DNA from: Desulfobacteraceae bacterium
GTDB taxonomy: Bacteria; Desulfobacterota; Desulfobacteria; Desulfobacterales; SURF-15
DNA: 36,048 bases
Direction: 5' to 3'
Assembly (NCBI GenBank): GCA_003599475.1
Contig: QZKK01000052.1
Coordinates: 1 to 36,048 of the forward strand
Shown here piece by piece: positions 7,659 to 17,105 of the stretch. The notes under the pieces were generated by a model. That model had not been told where the DNA came from, searched no databases, and saw only the letters and a program-made list of their open reading frames with translations. Position 1 is the stretch's first letter. Each line of letters opens with the position of its first letter. The position numbers and the translations under genes are program-made.

Positions 7659-9208
7659 AGTTATCCGAACTTATCAAAGAGATTCCGGTCCGGCGGATAA
7701 CCGGAGGCGAGCTTCCCGAGGTCTCTTCGATCCACTATCGTGCCCAGGAAGTCAAGCCCGGAGGCGTATTCGTCGCAATCCCCGGAACGGTTTCGGACGG
7801 CCACGCTTTCATCGATACGGCTGTTTCGCGGGGGGCTGCGGCCGTCATCTCACAGCATCCGGTTCGAAGCAGGGTTCCGGTGGCTGTGGTCGATGATTCA
7901 CGAAAGGCGCTGTCTGCGGCCGCTGCGGCATTCTACGGCCATCCGAGCCGGAAGCTTTGTGTCGTCGGCATTACAGGAACAAACGGCAAAACGACCACCA
8001 CCTATCTGATCGAGAGCATCCTCAAGGCCGCAGGGCATTCGGTCGGGGTCATCGGCACCGTCAATTACCGGTTCCTCGGCAAGACCTTCCCCAACCCGGT
8101 TACGACGCCGGAATCATCGGATCTGCAGAAAATCCTTTCGGATATGGCAGCAGGCGGCGTCACCCACGTGGTGCTGGAAGTCTCTTCGCACGCCATCGAG
8201 CTTCATCGGGTCGACGATTGCCGGATGGACGTCGGAGTGTTTACGAACTTGACCCAGGACCATCTCGATTTCCACGGCAGCATGGATCGATATTGGGAAT
8301 CGAAGCGGCGCCTGTTTACCGTTTATCTGCCGCAGAAGAAAGAGGCGTCGGCGGTTGTAAATACAGACGACGCACGCGGCAAAATACTGGCTTCCGAATT
8401 GAAAATCCCCGTATTCCGCTACGGAAAGAATATCGATAACGAGATCCGGGAAACCGGCGGCCGTCAGAACTTAAACGGGGTTTCGGCAACCGTCGAAACC
8501 CCGTCGGGAAGCTTTGCGGCCCGCTCCCCCCTGGTCGGCGCCCACAACATCCAGAACATTCTTGCAGCGACCGGCGCCGGAGTTGCCCTGGGGGTCGAGC
8601 TTCCGGCGATTCGCCGGGGAATCGAAAATGTCGCCGCCGTTCCCGGCCGCCTCGAACGGATGGCCGATTCTCTCGGCCGATTCGTCTTCGTCGATTACGC
8701 ACATACGCCGGATGCACTGGAAAATGTGCTGACAGCCCTTCGTGCCGTTTCCCGGGGAAGCGTCATCTGCATCTTCGGATGCGGCGGGGACCGGGACAAG
8801 GCAAAGCGTCCGAAAATGGGTGAGATCGTCGGAAGACTCGCCGATCTGGCGATCATCACCTCCGACAACCCCCGGACCGAAGCCCCGCTCGATATCATCG
8901 AACAGACCCGAATCGGGGTTGTCCGCTCGTCACCGATCGCCTTCGATCCTGCGCAGCTCAAGGCCGGTTTCCAGGGCAAAGGACATCTGATCGAACCGGA
9001 CAGGGAGAAGGCGATCCGGCTCGGGATCTTCGCTTCGAGTCCGGGAGATTCGGTTCTCATTGCCGGCAAGGGCCACGAGACCTATCAGGTCATCGGAAAA
9101 CAGGCGTTTCCGTTCGACGACCGGATCCAGGCGGCAAAGGCGCTGGAAGAACTGAGAAATGTCCAATGTCGAACGCCCTATGTCCAAGGTTTAAGGAAGG
9201 GAGATTAG
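7655..9208 (+). CDS. murE: UDP-MurNAc-L-Ala-D-Glu:meso-diaminopimelate ligase MurE
   Basis: The 517-residue cytoplasmic Mur ligase adds the third amino acid of the stem peptide. The P-loop GITGTNGKTTTT is at 105-116, and the central and C-terminal domains follow in order. The D404-N-P-R motif is the known marker of enzymes that select meso-diaminopimelate rather than lysine, so the wall is probably DAP-type. GTG start in a GTGA overlap with ftsI. The natural end of the family is near ALEELRN; the final ~16 residues (VQCRTPYVQGLRKGD) are encoded inside the repeat-rich murE-murF spacer and are probably not conserved. Confidence 0.96.
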   Translation: MKLSELIKEIPVRRITGGELPEVSSIHYRAQEVKPGGVFVAIPGTVSDGHAFIDTAVSRGAAAVISQHPVRSRVPVAVVDDSRKALSAAAAAFYGHPSRKLCVVGITGTNGKTTTTYLIESILKAAGHSVGVIGTVNYRFLGKTFPNPVTTPESSDLQKILSDMAAGGVTHVVLEVSSHAIELHRVDDCRMDVGVFTNLTQDHLDFHGSMDRYWESKRRLFTVYLPQKKEASAVVNTDDARGKILASELKIPVFRYGKNIDNEIRETGGRQNLNGVSATVETPSGSFAARSPLVGAHNIQNILAATGAGVALGVELPAIRRGIENVAAVPGRLERMADSLGRFVFVDYAHTPDALENVLTALRAVSRGSVICIFGCGGDRDKAKRPKMGEIVGRLADLAIITSDNPRTEAPLDIIEQTRIGVVRSSPIAFDPAQLKAGFQGKGHLIEPDREKAIRLGIFASSPGDSVLIAGKGHETYQVIGKQAFPFDDRIQAAKALEELRNVQCRTPYVQGLRKGD

Positions 9209-9276
9209 AATGTCCGATGTCTATGCGAACATACCTTCCACTTGGACATTGATCATTGGAAATTGGTCATTTGAAA
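9158..9276. repeat. ATGTCC/GGACAT repeat element spanning the murE 3' end and murE-murF spacer
   Basis: Repeated ATGTCC words occur at about 9159-9185 and 9210-9215, followed by inversely oriented GGACATTGATCATTGGAAATTGG near 9243-9266. The left arm TATGTCCAAGG...GGAAGG (9180-9200) pairs imperfectly with CCTTCCACTTGGACATT (9234-9250). The right part shares GGACATTG and TTGGAAATTG with 17039-17068 at the murC end. The murE stop lies inside it. Confidence 0.6.
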
Positions 9277-9298
9277 TTCACTACGGGAGCAGACTCGG

Positions 9299-10735
9299 AT
9301 GAAGGGACATACGACCTGGAAGACATCGGACCTCCTTCAGGCAACCGGCGGGCGGCTCGTGTGCGGCCATAGGCATGCGGCGTTTTCACAGGTCTCGACC
9401 GATTCCCGCTCCATCCTGCCGGGGGAGCTGTTCGTCGCAATTTGCGGAAGCAGCCACGATGGACACACCTACATCAAAGAGGTCATCGGAAAAGGGATCC
9501 GTGGTCTGATCGTCGATTCGGATAAGGTATCCGGGCTGCCGGAAGCGCTCTTGACCGATACGGAGACCACCTGTGTCGCGGTTTCCGGCACCACCCGCGC
9601 ACTGGGGGATATGGCGCGGTATTACCGGCAGCGCTTCCCCGTGATGCTTGCGGCCGTCACCGGATCGACCGGAAAGACAACCACCCGAGAGATGACGGCA
9701 TCGGTAGTCGCACAGCGATTCAAAACCCTTTCGAGCAAGAAGAACTTCAACAACGAAATCGGGCTTCCCCTGACCCTGTTTCGCCTGACCCCCCAAATCC
9801 AATGGGCCGTCGTCGAACTCGGAATGAATCATCCGGGGGAAATTTCGCGGCTTGCCGAAATCTGCATTCCCGATATCGGATTGATCACAAACGTGGGACC
9901 GGTCCATCTGGAAGGGGTCGGATCGATCGAAGGGGTGATGCGCGCAAAGGGGGAGCTTCTGGGGAAGATCCAGGCTTCCGGAACGGCGGTGCTCAATGCC
10001 GACGATCCGTACGGGCGGCAATTGGCACGGGCCGCGGACCGGAAGGTGTTTTTTTTCGGGGAATCCCCCGATGCGGACGTCCGGGCGGAGTCGATCCGGC
10101 CGGAGGGGCGATCGGTTTCCTTCTCGCTCCTGCTTCCGGCGGAAACGGTTTCCGTCCGCCTTCGTGTCCCCGGACGATTCATGGTTTCAAATGCGCTGGC
10201 CGCAGCAGCGGTCGGATTTCTCGCCGGATTAAACGGATCCGAAATCAAAGCCGGCTTGGAGGCGTTTGAACCCGTTGAAGGGCGGATGTGCATCCGGGAA
10301 ACCGAAAACGGAATCCGGATCATCGACGATACCTACAACGCCAATCCGGAGGCGATGAAAGCCGCCATCCGGGTCCTCTGCTCGTTGAAAGAGGAAAACC
10401 GGGGGGTCCTGGTCATGGGGGACATGCTGGAGCTCGGGGATCGGTCGGAATCGCTGCATGAAAGCATCGGGTCGGAGGCGGCCGCAGCGGGAGTGGATCG
10501 CCTCTGCATCACCGGAAGCTTCTCGGATGCGGTCCGGGCGGGAGCTTCCGCAGCCGGAATGCCCTCGGAAAACATCTTTATCGGAACCCCCGATCAAATC
10601 ATGGAGCAATTGACCGCCCGTACTCTCGCCAAGGGGGACTGGGTTCTGGTCAAGGGATCCCGCGCCATGGGCATGGAGGCGATCGTCAAAGCGCTCATGG
10701 TCTGGGGAAAACAGTCAAGGATGGGACGGGCTTAG
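9299..10735 (+). CDS. murF: UDP-MurNAc-tripeptide:D-alanyl-D-alanine ligase MurF
   Basis: The protein has 478 residues. It joins D-Ala-D-Ala to UDP-MurNAc-tripeptide to give the pentapeptide, using ATP. The Mur-ligase N-domain has VSTDSRSILPGELFVAI at 32-48, the P-loop AVTGSTGKTTTRE is at 119-131, NNEIGLPLTLF follows, and the C-terminal domain has IDDTYNANPEAM and VMGDMLELG, which are MurF-specific. ATG start with GGGAG about 10 nt upstream, after the repeat-filled spacer. Its TAG directly abuts the mraY ATG. The D-Ala-D-Ala ligase that makes its substrate is not encoded in this cluster. Confidence 0.96.
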   Translation: MKGHTTWKTSDLLQATGGRLVCGHRHAAFSQVSTDSRSILPGELFVAICGSSHDGHTYIKEVIGKGIRGLIVDSDKVSGLPEALLTDTETTCVAVSGTTRALGDMARYYRQRFPVMLAAVTGSTGKTTTREMTASVVAQRFKTLSSKKNFNNEIGLPLTLFRLTPQIQWAVVELGMNHPGEISRLAEICIPDIGLITNVGPVHLEGVGSIEGVMRAKGELLGKIQASGTAVLNADDPYGRQLARAADRKVFFFGESPDADVRAESIRPEGRSVSFSLLLPAETVSVRLRVPGRFMVSNALAAAAVGFLAGLNGSEIKAGLEAFEPVEGRMCIRETENGIRIIDDTYNANPEAMKAAIRVLCSLKEENRGVLVMGDMLELGDRSESLHESIGSEAAAAGVDRLCITGSFSDAVRAGASAAGMPSENIFIGTPDQIMEQLTARTLAKGDWVLVKGSRAMGMEAIVKALMVWGKQSRMGRA

Positions 10736-11815
10736 ATGATCTATCACTTTCTCTATCCGCTGCACAACACCATATCGGTTTTCAACGTCTTCCGATACAT
10801 CACCTTTCGGACCATCTATGCCAGTCTGACCGCACTCCTGATCTGTTTTCTGCTCGGGCCCTGGGTGATCCGTAAACTGACCGAGCTGCAGATCGGACAG
10901 TTCATTCGAGAGGACGGGCCGAAGTCCCACCTGCAGAAAGCCGGCACCCCCACCATGGGCGGGGTTCTCATCCTGTTTTCCGTATCGGTCTCAACCCTGT
11001 TGTGGACAAACCTGACCAACACCTATGTATGGATCGTTCTTCTTGTCGTCGCCGGAAACGGAGGGATCGGTTTCATGGACGACTACCTGAAGCGGATCCG
11101 AAAAAAAAGCAAAGGGCTGTCGGTCCGGGAGAAACTTTTCATGCAGGCGGCGCTGGGATCGATCGTCGGGCTTTTGATCTATGTTCAGCCCGGATTCGAC
11201 ACCCGCATCACCATTCCCTTTTTCAAACAGGTTTCACCGGACCTGGGGTGGGTCTACATTCTTTTTGCGGCCTTTGTCATCGTCGGCACCTCCAATGCGG
11301 TCAATCTTACCGATGGGCTGGACGGCCTGGCCATCGGGCCGGCGGTCGTTGTCGCCGCCACCTACATGGTTTTTGCCTATCTGGCCGGACACATGGTGAT
11401 CGCCAACTATCTGCAGATCAACTATGTGCCCGGTTCCGGAGAAGTGGCGGTCTTCTGTGGAGCCCTTGCAGGCGCCGGCTGCGGATTTCTCTGGTTCAAC
11501 GCCTATCCGGCCCAGATTTTCATGGGAGATGTCGGCTCCCTTTCGATCGGTGGCGCTTTGGGCACCGTTGCAGTGATCACCAAGCAGGAGGTTCTGCTGG
11601 TCCTGGTGGGAGGGCTTTTCGTCGTGGAGGCCCTTTCGGTCATCTTCCAGGTCGGATTCTTCAAGATGACGCACGGCCGGAGAATATTCAGAATGGCTCC
11701 CCTGCACCACCACTTCGAACTGAAGGGATGGCCGGAGCCCAAGGTGATCGTACGATTCTGGATCATCGCCATCATCCTGGCGCTGCTTTCGATGAGTACA
11801 TTGAAACTTCGATGA
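10736..11815 (+). CDS. mraY: Phospho-MurNAc-pentapeptide translocase MraY
   Basis: A 359-residue polytopic membrane enzyme (about ten hydrophobic helices) that transfers phospho-MurNAc-pentapeptide to undecaprenyl phosphate, making lipid I. Family motifs: [17 protein letters not shown] near 61-77, the DD pair in GFMDDYLKR, the catalytic [10 protein letters not shown] loop, [12 protein letters not shown], and [15 protein letters not shown] near the C-terminus. Length is standard. It begins immediately after the murF stop with no gap, so translation is probably coupled. A repeat element fills the following 110-nt gap to murD. Confidence 0.97.
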   Translation: MIYHFLYPLHNTISVFNVFRYITFRTIYASLTALLICFLLGPWVIRKLTELQIGQFIREDGPKSHLQKAGTPTMGGVLILFSVSVSTLLWTNLTNTYVWIVLLVVAGNGGIGFMDDYLKRIRKKSKGLSVREKLFMQAALGSIVGLLIYVQPGFDTRITIPFFKQVSPDLGWVYILFAAFVIVGTSNAVNLTDGLDGLAIGPAVVVAATYMVFAYLAGHMVIANYLQINYVPGSGEVAVFCGALAGAGCGFLWFNAYPAQIFMGDVGSLSIGGALGTVAVITKQEVLLVLVGGLFVVEALSVIFQVGFFKMTHGRRIFRMAPLHHHFELKGWPEPKVIVRFWIIAIILALLSMSTLKLR

Positions 11816-11826
11816 TGAGCTTTTTC

Positions 11827-11914
11827 GCCACAAAGACACGAAGGCACGAAGAAGAAGGATGAAATCAAATTCTTCATTGAATGAATAACCTTAGTGTCTT
11901 TGTGTCTTAGTGGC
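11827..11914. repeat. Intergenic inverted-repeat element between mraY and murD
   Basis: The 25-nt arm at 11827-11851 (GCCACAAAGACAC...) and its inverse at 11890-11914 match at 21 of 25 positions, around a 38-nt loop. Each arm is itself made of CACAAAG/CACGAAG-like units about 8-9 nt long. It fills nearly all of the spacer and leaves the murD start without a clear Shine-Dalgarno. Confidence 0.75.
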
Positions 11915-11925
11915 TGAACAAAACG

Positions 11926-13296
11926 ATGATGATGGAGCTGAAGGGAAAACATATCCTGGTCGTAGGACTCGGAAAATCGGGCAAATCGGTCGCCCGGTTT
12001 CTGAAAAACCACGGCGCCGTCCCCACGGTCACCGACTCGGCCCCCGCAAAAAAACTGGAGGAGGCCGCACGGCACCTGGCGGAAATCGGAGTGCGAACGG
12101 AACTCGGGGGACATCGGGTGGAGTCGTTCGAAAAAGCGGATCTGATCGTTTTGAGTCCCGGCGTCCCCCACACGATCGAGCCGGTAGAAAGGGCAAAACG
12201 ACTCGGTGTTCCGATGATCGGAGAAGTCGAGCTCGCCTCCCGCTTTATCCGGGACCCGATGATCGCGATTACCGGCTCAAACGGAAAGACGACCACCACC
12301 ACCCTGATCGGGGAGATGCTGAAGGCTTCCGGGAAATCGGTATTTGTCGGAGGAAATATCGGCAACCCGCTGATCGACTACGCAGACGGGGCGGACCGGG
12401 TGCAATGGATCGTGGCCGAGATCAGCAGCTTTCAACTGGACACGATCGAAACCTTTCGCCCCGATATCGCTCTTCTGCTGAATATCACAGAGGATCACCT
12501 GGACCGTTACCCGGACTTTGCGGCTTATGCCCGCTCCAAGGCAAGGATCTTTTCAAATCAGGGCCCCGATGACCTCGCCGTACTGAACGGCTCCGATCCG
12601 ATGGCTCTTAAGATCTCATCGGATATCCGGAGCCGGAAACGTTTTTTTGATTTCCGGGAAAGCCGGGATGCAGGCGCGGTCATCACAAGAGACGGAATCC
12701 TCTTCCGGCTGGACGGGAGGACGGAGACATTGAACCGCGGCATCCTTCAGACCTGCCTTCGCGGCGTGCACAATGCGGAAAATATCGCCGCCGCAGGACT
12801 CGCAACGCTTGCTGCCGGAGGCACCCTGGAGGGGGTCCGGTCTGCGGTGCGGTCGTTCAAGGGGCTCTCCCATCGTCTGGAGCATGTCGCGGAACAAAAT
12901 GGGATCCGCTACGTCAACGACTCGAAGGCCACAAACGTAGATGCGGTGGAAAAGGCGCTGACCGCCTTTAGCGAGCCGGTCATCCTGCTCATGGGCGGCA
13001 GGGACAAGGGGGGAAATTTCAATAAACTGACCCCCCGGCTCAAACAGCAGGTAAAGCTTTTGGTCCTGTTCGGCGAAGCCGCACCCGTGATCCGGGAGGC
13101 AATCGGTGCGGGGGTGCCCGCAGAGACGACAGCCACGCTGGAGCAAGCGGTACAGAGGGCCTCAAGCGCCGCATCGCCCGGAGAGGTCGTCCTGCTTTCC
13201 CCGGGGTGCGCCAGCTTCGATCAATTTCAAAACTACGCCCAAAGGGGGGAAGCATTCCGTTTGAGCGTAAAGAATCTTCTGCAGGGCAGGAAATGA
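11926..13296 (+). CDS. murD: UDP-MurNAc-L-alanine:D-glutamate ligase MurD
   Basis: The 456-residue cytoplasmic ligase adds D-glutamate to UDP-MurNAc-L-Ala. It has the N-terminal Rossmann-like domain (HILVVGLGKSGKSVARFL at 9-26), the P-loop ITGSNGKTTTTT at 115-126, GGNIGNPL, EISSFQLD, ITEDHLDRY, and C-terminal YVNDSKATN and LLMGGRDKGG motifs. All are MurD hallmarks. Three tandem ATG codons open the gene (11926, 11929, 11932) and no clear ribosome site precedes them because the repeat element abuts, so the exact start is open by a few residues. Its TGA overlaps the ftsW ATG. Confidence 0.96.
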   Translation: MMMELKGKHILVVGLGKSGKSVARFLKNHGAVPTVTDSAPAKKLEEAARHLAEIGVRTELGGHRVESFEKADLIVLSPGVPHTIEPVERAKRLGVPMIGEVELASRFIRDPMIAITGSNGKTTTTTLIGEMLKASGKSVFVGGNIGNPLIDYADGADRVQWIVAEISSFQLDTIETFRPDIALLLNITEDHLDRYPDFAAYARSKARIFSNQGPDDLAVLNGSDPMALKISSDIRSRKRFFDFRESRDAGAVITRDGILFRLDGRTETLNRGILQTCLRGVHNAENIAAAGLATLAAGGTLEGVRSAVRSFKGLSHRLEHVAEQNGIRYVNDSKATNVDAVEKALTAFSEPVILLMGGRDKGGNFNKLTPRLKQQVKLLVLFGEAAPVIREAIGAGVPAETTATLEQAVQRASSAASPGEVVLLSPGCASFDQFQNYAQRGEAFRLSVKNLLQGRK

Positions 13297-14408
13297 CGAA
13301 AGAGAGCCGAAGAGCCGTAACGCTCCCCTACGATCTGAAGCTTCTCTTCCCCGTTCTCTTTCTGGTGGGAATCGGAGTGGTGATGGTGTACAGCGCCAGT
13401 TCGGCATTGGCCTTGAAGCGGTTCGGCACCGAATACTATTTCCTGAGAAAGCAGGCCCTTTTTGCACTGGTCGGTCTGCTGGCGCTGGTTCTTTCCCGTC
13501 ATTTTCCCTACCGGTTCTATCGTCCGATGGTCTACCCTCTTCTCGGCCTCGCACTGGCATTCCTGATCGCCGTTCAGGCGACTGCGCTGGGAATGTCGGC
13601 CGGGGGTTCATCCCGATGGCTCCGTTTGGGGGGAGTGTCTTTTCAGCCCTCCGAATTTGCCAGGATCGCAATGATCCTCTACCTGGCCTATTCCATGAAC
13701 AAGAAGGGGGAGAAATTAAAGGACCTCTACATCGGTTTTCTGCCCCATGTGCTGGTGCTGGGAACCCTGACAGCCCTGATCGCGCTGCAGCCCGATTTCG
13801 GTTCGGTGGTCATCCTGGGGAGCATCACCTGGGTCATGCTGTTTGTCGGAGGCGCCCGAATCCGTCACCTGCTCCCCTCCCTGCTGGCCCTGATGCCGTT
13901 TCTCTATTTCTTCATGATCAATGCCGAGTACCGGTTGAAGCGGATCTTGAGCTTCTTGAATCCCTGGCAGTATTCCTCGGATGAAGGGTATCAGATCGTG
14001 CATTCCATGATGGCGTTCGGAACCGGCGGCATCTGGGGGGCGGGAATCGGAAAAGGCTATCAGAAGCTGTTCTATCTGCCGGAGCCCCACACCGATTTCA
14101 TCTTTTCGGTCATCGGTGAGGAATTGGGTCTTTTGGGGGTGCTGATCATCCTGGGGCTGTACGTGCTGATTCTGTGGCGGGGCATTCGGATTGCCAGGCA
14201 TGCGGCCGAATCCTTCGGATGTTTTCTCGCATTCGGATTGACGCTGGCGATCGGCCTTCAGGTATGTGTCAACATGGGGGTCACGCTCGGTCTTTTGCCG
14301 ACAAAAGGGCTTGCCTTGCCTTTCTTGAGCTACGGGGGCACCTCTTTGTCGTTGAACATGGCATCGATCGGCATATTGATGAACATCGGCTGCAGCGGAT
14401 CCAAGTAG
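13293..14408 (+). CDS. ftsW: Septal peptidoglycan polymerase FtsW (SEDS family)
   Basis: A 371-residue integral membrane SEDS glycosyltransferase with about ten helices that polymerises lipid II together with FtsI. Hallmarks: SSRWLRLGGVSFQPSEFAR at 106-124, LQPDFGSV, LPEPHTDFIFSVIGEELG at 262-279 with the conserved Asp268, and GLLPTKGLALPFLSYGGTSL near the end. The start at 13293 was chosen over a farther upstream in-frame ATG at 13206 because it forms an ATGA overlap with murD, has GCAGGG 6 nt upstream, and fits family length. murG follows after 34 nt. Confidence 0.95.
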   Translation: MTKESRRAVTLPYDLKLLFPVLFLVGIGVVMVYSASSALALKRFGTEYYFLRKQALFALVGLLALVLSRHFPYRFYRPMVYPLLGLALAFLIAVQATALGMSAGGSSRWLRLGGVSFQPSEFARIAMILYLAYSMNKKGEKLKDLYIGFLPHVLVLGTLTALIALQPDFGSVVILGSITWVMLFVGGARIRHLLPSLLALMPFLYFFMINAEYRLKRILSFLNPWQYSSDEGYQIVHSMMAFGTGGIWGAGIGKGYQKLFYLPEPHTDFIFSVIGEELGLLGVLIILGLYVLILWRGIRIARHAAESFGCFLAFGLTLAIGLQVCVNMGVTLGLLPTKGLALPFLSYGGTSLSLNMASIGILMNIGCSGSK

Positions 14409-14442
14409 TCGCTGTCCGATTGCAGAGGGGAAAACGGAGAAC

Positions 14443-15561
14443 ATGCGCATCGTCATCGCAGGCGGCGGTACAGGCGGCCACCTCTTTCCGGGGATCGCCA
14501 TCGCGCAGGAATTCATGAGGAAAGACCCGGACAACCGCGTCCTCTTCGTCGGTACGGGGAAGCCTTTTGAAGTCGAGGTTCTGGATAGAGCCGGATTCCC
14601 TCACCACCGGATCGCTTCGGAAGGGATCAAGGGGAGAAAACTGTGGCAGAAGGCAGCCGCCGTCTGGAAGGTTCCCGGAGCCATCCTGGCATCGATCGGG
14701 ATTCTCTGGAAATTCAAACCGGACCTTGTCATCGGAGTCGGCGGCTACTCTGCGGGGCCGGTGGCGACAGGCGCCTGGTTGATGCGGAAAAAGATCGCCC
14801 TTCAGGAGCAGAATCTGCTGCCGGGAATTACAAACCGGATGCTGGCGGCGATGGCCGACCGGATTTTCGTCTCTTTCGAGGAATCAACCGCCCATTTCGA
14901 TGCCGGAAAAGTCCGGGTGTCGGGAAACCCGGTCCGGGAGGAGGTCCGCCGCCTGAGCGAGGAACCGCCCCGGGCGGATCGCGACAAACCGTTTACGGTG
15001 CTGATCGCAGGAGGAAGCCAGGGAGCGCACGGCATCAATACGGCCGTAATCGATGCTCTTGAATACATCCGTGAAAAAGATCGGATCCGGTTCATCCATC
15101 AGACCGGCAAAAAGGATGAACAGGACGTTCAACAATCGTACCTGCGGCATGGGATCCCCTGTACGGCCGCCGCCTTTTTCATGGATATGCCCTCTCGGAT
15201 GGAAGCAGCCGATCTGGTGATTTGCAGGGCCGGAGCGACGACCGTCGCAGAGATTGCCGCAATGGGAAAGGCGGCCATTTTTGTCCCGTTTCCGCATGCA
15301 GCCGACAATCACCAGGTGCTCAACGCCAGGGCGCTCGAAGCCGCCGGTGCCGCCGAAATGATCCTTGAAAAAGATCTAAGCGGCCGATCTCTGGCCGATC
15401 GGATCGAATATTACCGGACGCATCGAAGCGAGCTTTCGCAGATGGCGGAGGCCGCCGGAGCGCACGGCAGGCCGCAGGCTGCAGCGGAGATCGTTGAGGA
15501 GTGCTACCGGCTGGTGGCGGAAGAGAAAGAAGGAAAGAGGGATAGAAGGAAAGAGGGATAG
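14443..15561 (+). CDS. murG: UDP-GlcNAc:lipid I N-acetylglucosaminyltransferase MurG
   Basis: The 372-residue GT28-family enzyme converts lipid I to lipid II at the inner membrane face. Motifs: GGGTGGHLFPGIAIA at 7-21, GVGGYSAGPV, LQEQNLLPGITNR, VSGNPVR, LIAGGSQGAHGIN, and the UDP-GlcNAc-binding CRAGATTVAEIAAMGKAAIFVP followed by DNHQVLNA. The family usually ends shortly after the AAxxIVEECYRL helix; the last ~13 residues (EEKEGKRDRRKEG) are encoded by a purine-rich tandem repeat and are probably an accretion. A 110-nt repeat-rich spacer separates it from murC. Confidence 0.96.
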   Translation: MRIVIAGGGTGGHLFPGIAIAQEFMRKDPDNRVLFVGTGKPFEVEVLDRAGFPHHRIASEGIKGRKLWQKAAAVWKVPGAILASIGILWKFKPDLVIGVGGYSAGPVATGAWLMRKKIALQEQNLLPGITNRMLAAMADRIFVSFEESTAHFDAGKVRVSGNPVREEVRRLSEEPPRADRDKPFTVLIAGGSQGAHGINTAVIDALEYIREKDRIRFIHQTGKKDEQDVQQSYLRHGIPCTAAAFFMDMPSRMEAADLVICRAGATTVAEIAAMGKAAIFVPFPHAADNHQVLNARALEAAGAAEMILEKDLSGRSLADRIEYYRTHRSELSQMAEAAGAHGRPQAAAEIVEECYRLVAEEKEGKRDRRKEG

Positions 15562-15630
15562 AAGAGCGGGAGTTGAGGAGTCCCGGAGCTTTTGAGGAGA
15601 AGCCCGATGCCTCTTTCCTTCTTTCCCTCT
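15528..15630. repeat. Tandem and inverted repeat element at the murG-murC junction
   Basis: A 16-nt unit AGAAGGAAAGAGGGAT is perfectly duplicated at 15528-15543 and 15544-15559, inside the murG 3' end. The segment 15536-15556 is matched inversely at 15610-15630 with one mismatch in 21, enclosing 53 nt. The RNA could form a long stem between murG and murC without a T-tract, so it is not an obvious terminator. Confidence 0.75.
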
Positions 15631-15671
15631 GTACCCGACATGGAACGATTTTCAAGAACGGGAATACGCTG

Positions 15672-17105
15672 ATGTATTTCAAGAAATACCATATCCATTT
15701 CGTCGGCATCGGCGGAATCGGCATGAGCGGGATTGCGGAGCTCTTGCTCACTCTCGGATACAAGGTATCCGGATCGGACACCCGGCTGTCGGATCTCACG
15801 GAACGGCTGCAGCGGCTGGGGGGGATCGTCTTCGAGGGACACTCGGCCGAAAACATCGAAGGGGCGGATGTGATCGTGACCTCTTCGGCAGTCGGACCGG
15901 ACAATGCGGAGGTGGCCGCCGCCCAGCGGGCTTCGATCCCCGTCATCCCGAGAGCCGAGATGCTGTCGGAGCTGATGCGGCTCAAATACAGCGTTGCGGT
16001 CGCAGGCGCCCACGGCAAAACCACAACCACGTCCATGGTCGCTGCAGTGCTCGGCCGGGGGGGCTTCGATCCGACCGTCGTAATCGGCGGAAAGCTCAAG
16101 AGCATCGGCTCCAATGCCCTGCTCGGCCAGGGGGATTTCATCGTCGCGGAAGCGGATGAAAGCGACGGCTCTTTTTTAAAGATGTCCCCGACCATCGCCG
16201 TCGTGACCAACATCGATCGTGAACATCTCGATTTCTACCGCGACCTTGACGACATCAAGGCAGCCTTCTTGCGCTTTATCGACCGGGTTCCTTTTTACGG
16301 TCTGTCGGTGCTCTGCCTCGATAACGAACCGATCCAGGATCTCATCCCCAAGATCAAGAAACGTTTCACCACCTACGGGATGACCGGCCAGGCCGACCTC
16401 CAGGCTCGAAATGTCGCCTCCGAAGGTCTTACGAGCCGGTTTTGCCTCTATCACCACGGAACGGAGCTGGGGGAGGTCTGCCTGAACCGGCCCGGCATCC
16501 ACAATGTCTATAATGCAATGGCCGGTGCTGCTGTCGGGCTCGAATTGAACATCCCCTTTTCGGCCATCAAATCCGCTTTGGAAACCATCGAGGGCGTGCA
16601 GAGGCGCCTGGAGGTGAAAGGATCGGTCAACGGGATCACCATCGTCGACGATTACGGTCATCATCCGACCGAAATCAAGACCACCCTTCAGGCGGTAAGG
16701 GGGAGCTGGCCCGATCACCGGATCGTGGTTCTTTTCCAACCCCACCGATACACCCGAACCCGGGCGCTGTTTGATGAGTTTACGAGGGGATTCTACGAGA
16801 GCGACCTGCTGATGGTGCTCCCGATTTACCCTGCAGGCGAACCGGCACTGCCCGGAGTGGACAGCCCGGGCCTCTGCAAAGGGATCGAGGCGCACGGCCA
16901 CAAAGAGGTTCGATATGCGGAGACGCTCGAAGCGGCGGCTTCGGAACTGAAAGACCTGTTGAAGCCCGGGGATTTACTGCTGACCCTGGGTGCCGGAGAT
17001 GTCTGGAAAGCGGGTGCGATGCTGTTGGAGAGACTTAAGGACATTGGACATTCTGAATTGGAAATTGCGGCAGATCGAGGTTCGGGGGATGGCCATCGCG
17101 GGTGA
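15672..17105 (+). CDS. murC: UDP-MurNAc:L-alanine ligase MurC
   Basis: The 477-residue enzyme adds the first stem amino acid, L-Ala. It begins MYFKKYHIHFVGIGGIGMSG, with the MurC-specific GIGGIGMSG at 12-20, then AGAHGKTTTTSM (P-loop), ADESDGSF, NIDREHLDFY, IVDDYGHHPTEI, FQPHRYTRTR and LTLGAGDVWKAG, all family signatures. An upstream in-frame ATG at 15573 would add 33 residues encoded by the repeat spacer, so the start at 15672 is preferred although its ribosome site (GGGA) is weak. The family normally ends near LLERL; the final ~22 residues run through a GGACATT repeat and overlap the murB start by 17 nt. Confidence 0.95.
   Translation: MYFKKYHIHFVGIGGIGMSGIAELLLTLGYKVSGSDTRLSDLTERLQRLGGIVFEGHSAENIEGADVIVTSSAVGPDNAEVAAAQRASIPVIPRAEMLSELMRLKYSVAVAGAHGKTTTTSMVAAVLGRGGFDPTVVIGGKLKSIGSNALLGQGDFIVAEADESDGSFLKMSPTIAVVTNIDREHLDFYRDLDDIKAAFLRFIDRVPFYGLSVLCLDNEPIQDLIPKIKKRFTTYGMTGQADLQARNVASEGLTSRFCLYHHGTELGEVCLNRPGIHNVYNAMAGAAVGLELNIPFSAIKSALETIEGVQRRLEVKGSVNGITIVDDYGHHPTEIKTTLQAVRGSWPDHRIVVLFQPHRYTRTRALFDEFTRGFYESDLLMVLPIYPAGEPALPGVDSPGLCKGIEAHGHKEVRYAETLEAAASELKDLLKPGDLLLTLGAGDVWKAGAMLLERLKDIGHSELEIAADRGSGDGHRG
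17037..17070. repeat. GGACATTGGACATT repeat inside the murC 3' end
   Basis: GGACATT occurs twice in a row at 17039-17052, followed by TTGGAAATTG at 17058-17067. The words GGACATTG and TTGGAAATTG recur in the murE-murF spacer near 9244-9265 in the same order. The murC reading frame passes through it, and murB's ribosome site lies just after it. Confidence 0.55.

Noticed and set aside
15528..15630. CRISPR-like repeats
   Set aside because: The units are adjacent tandem or inverted copies without regular unique spacers, and no cas genes are present in the window.
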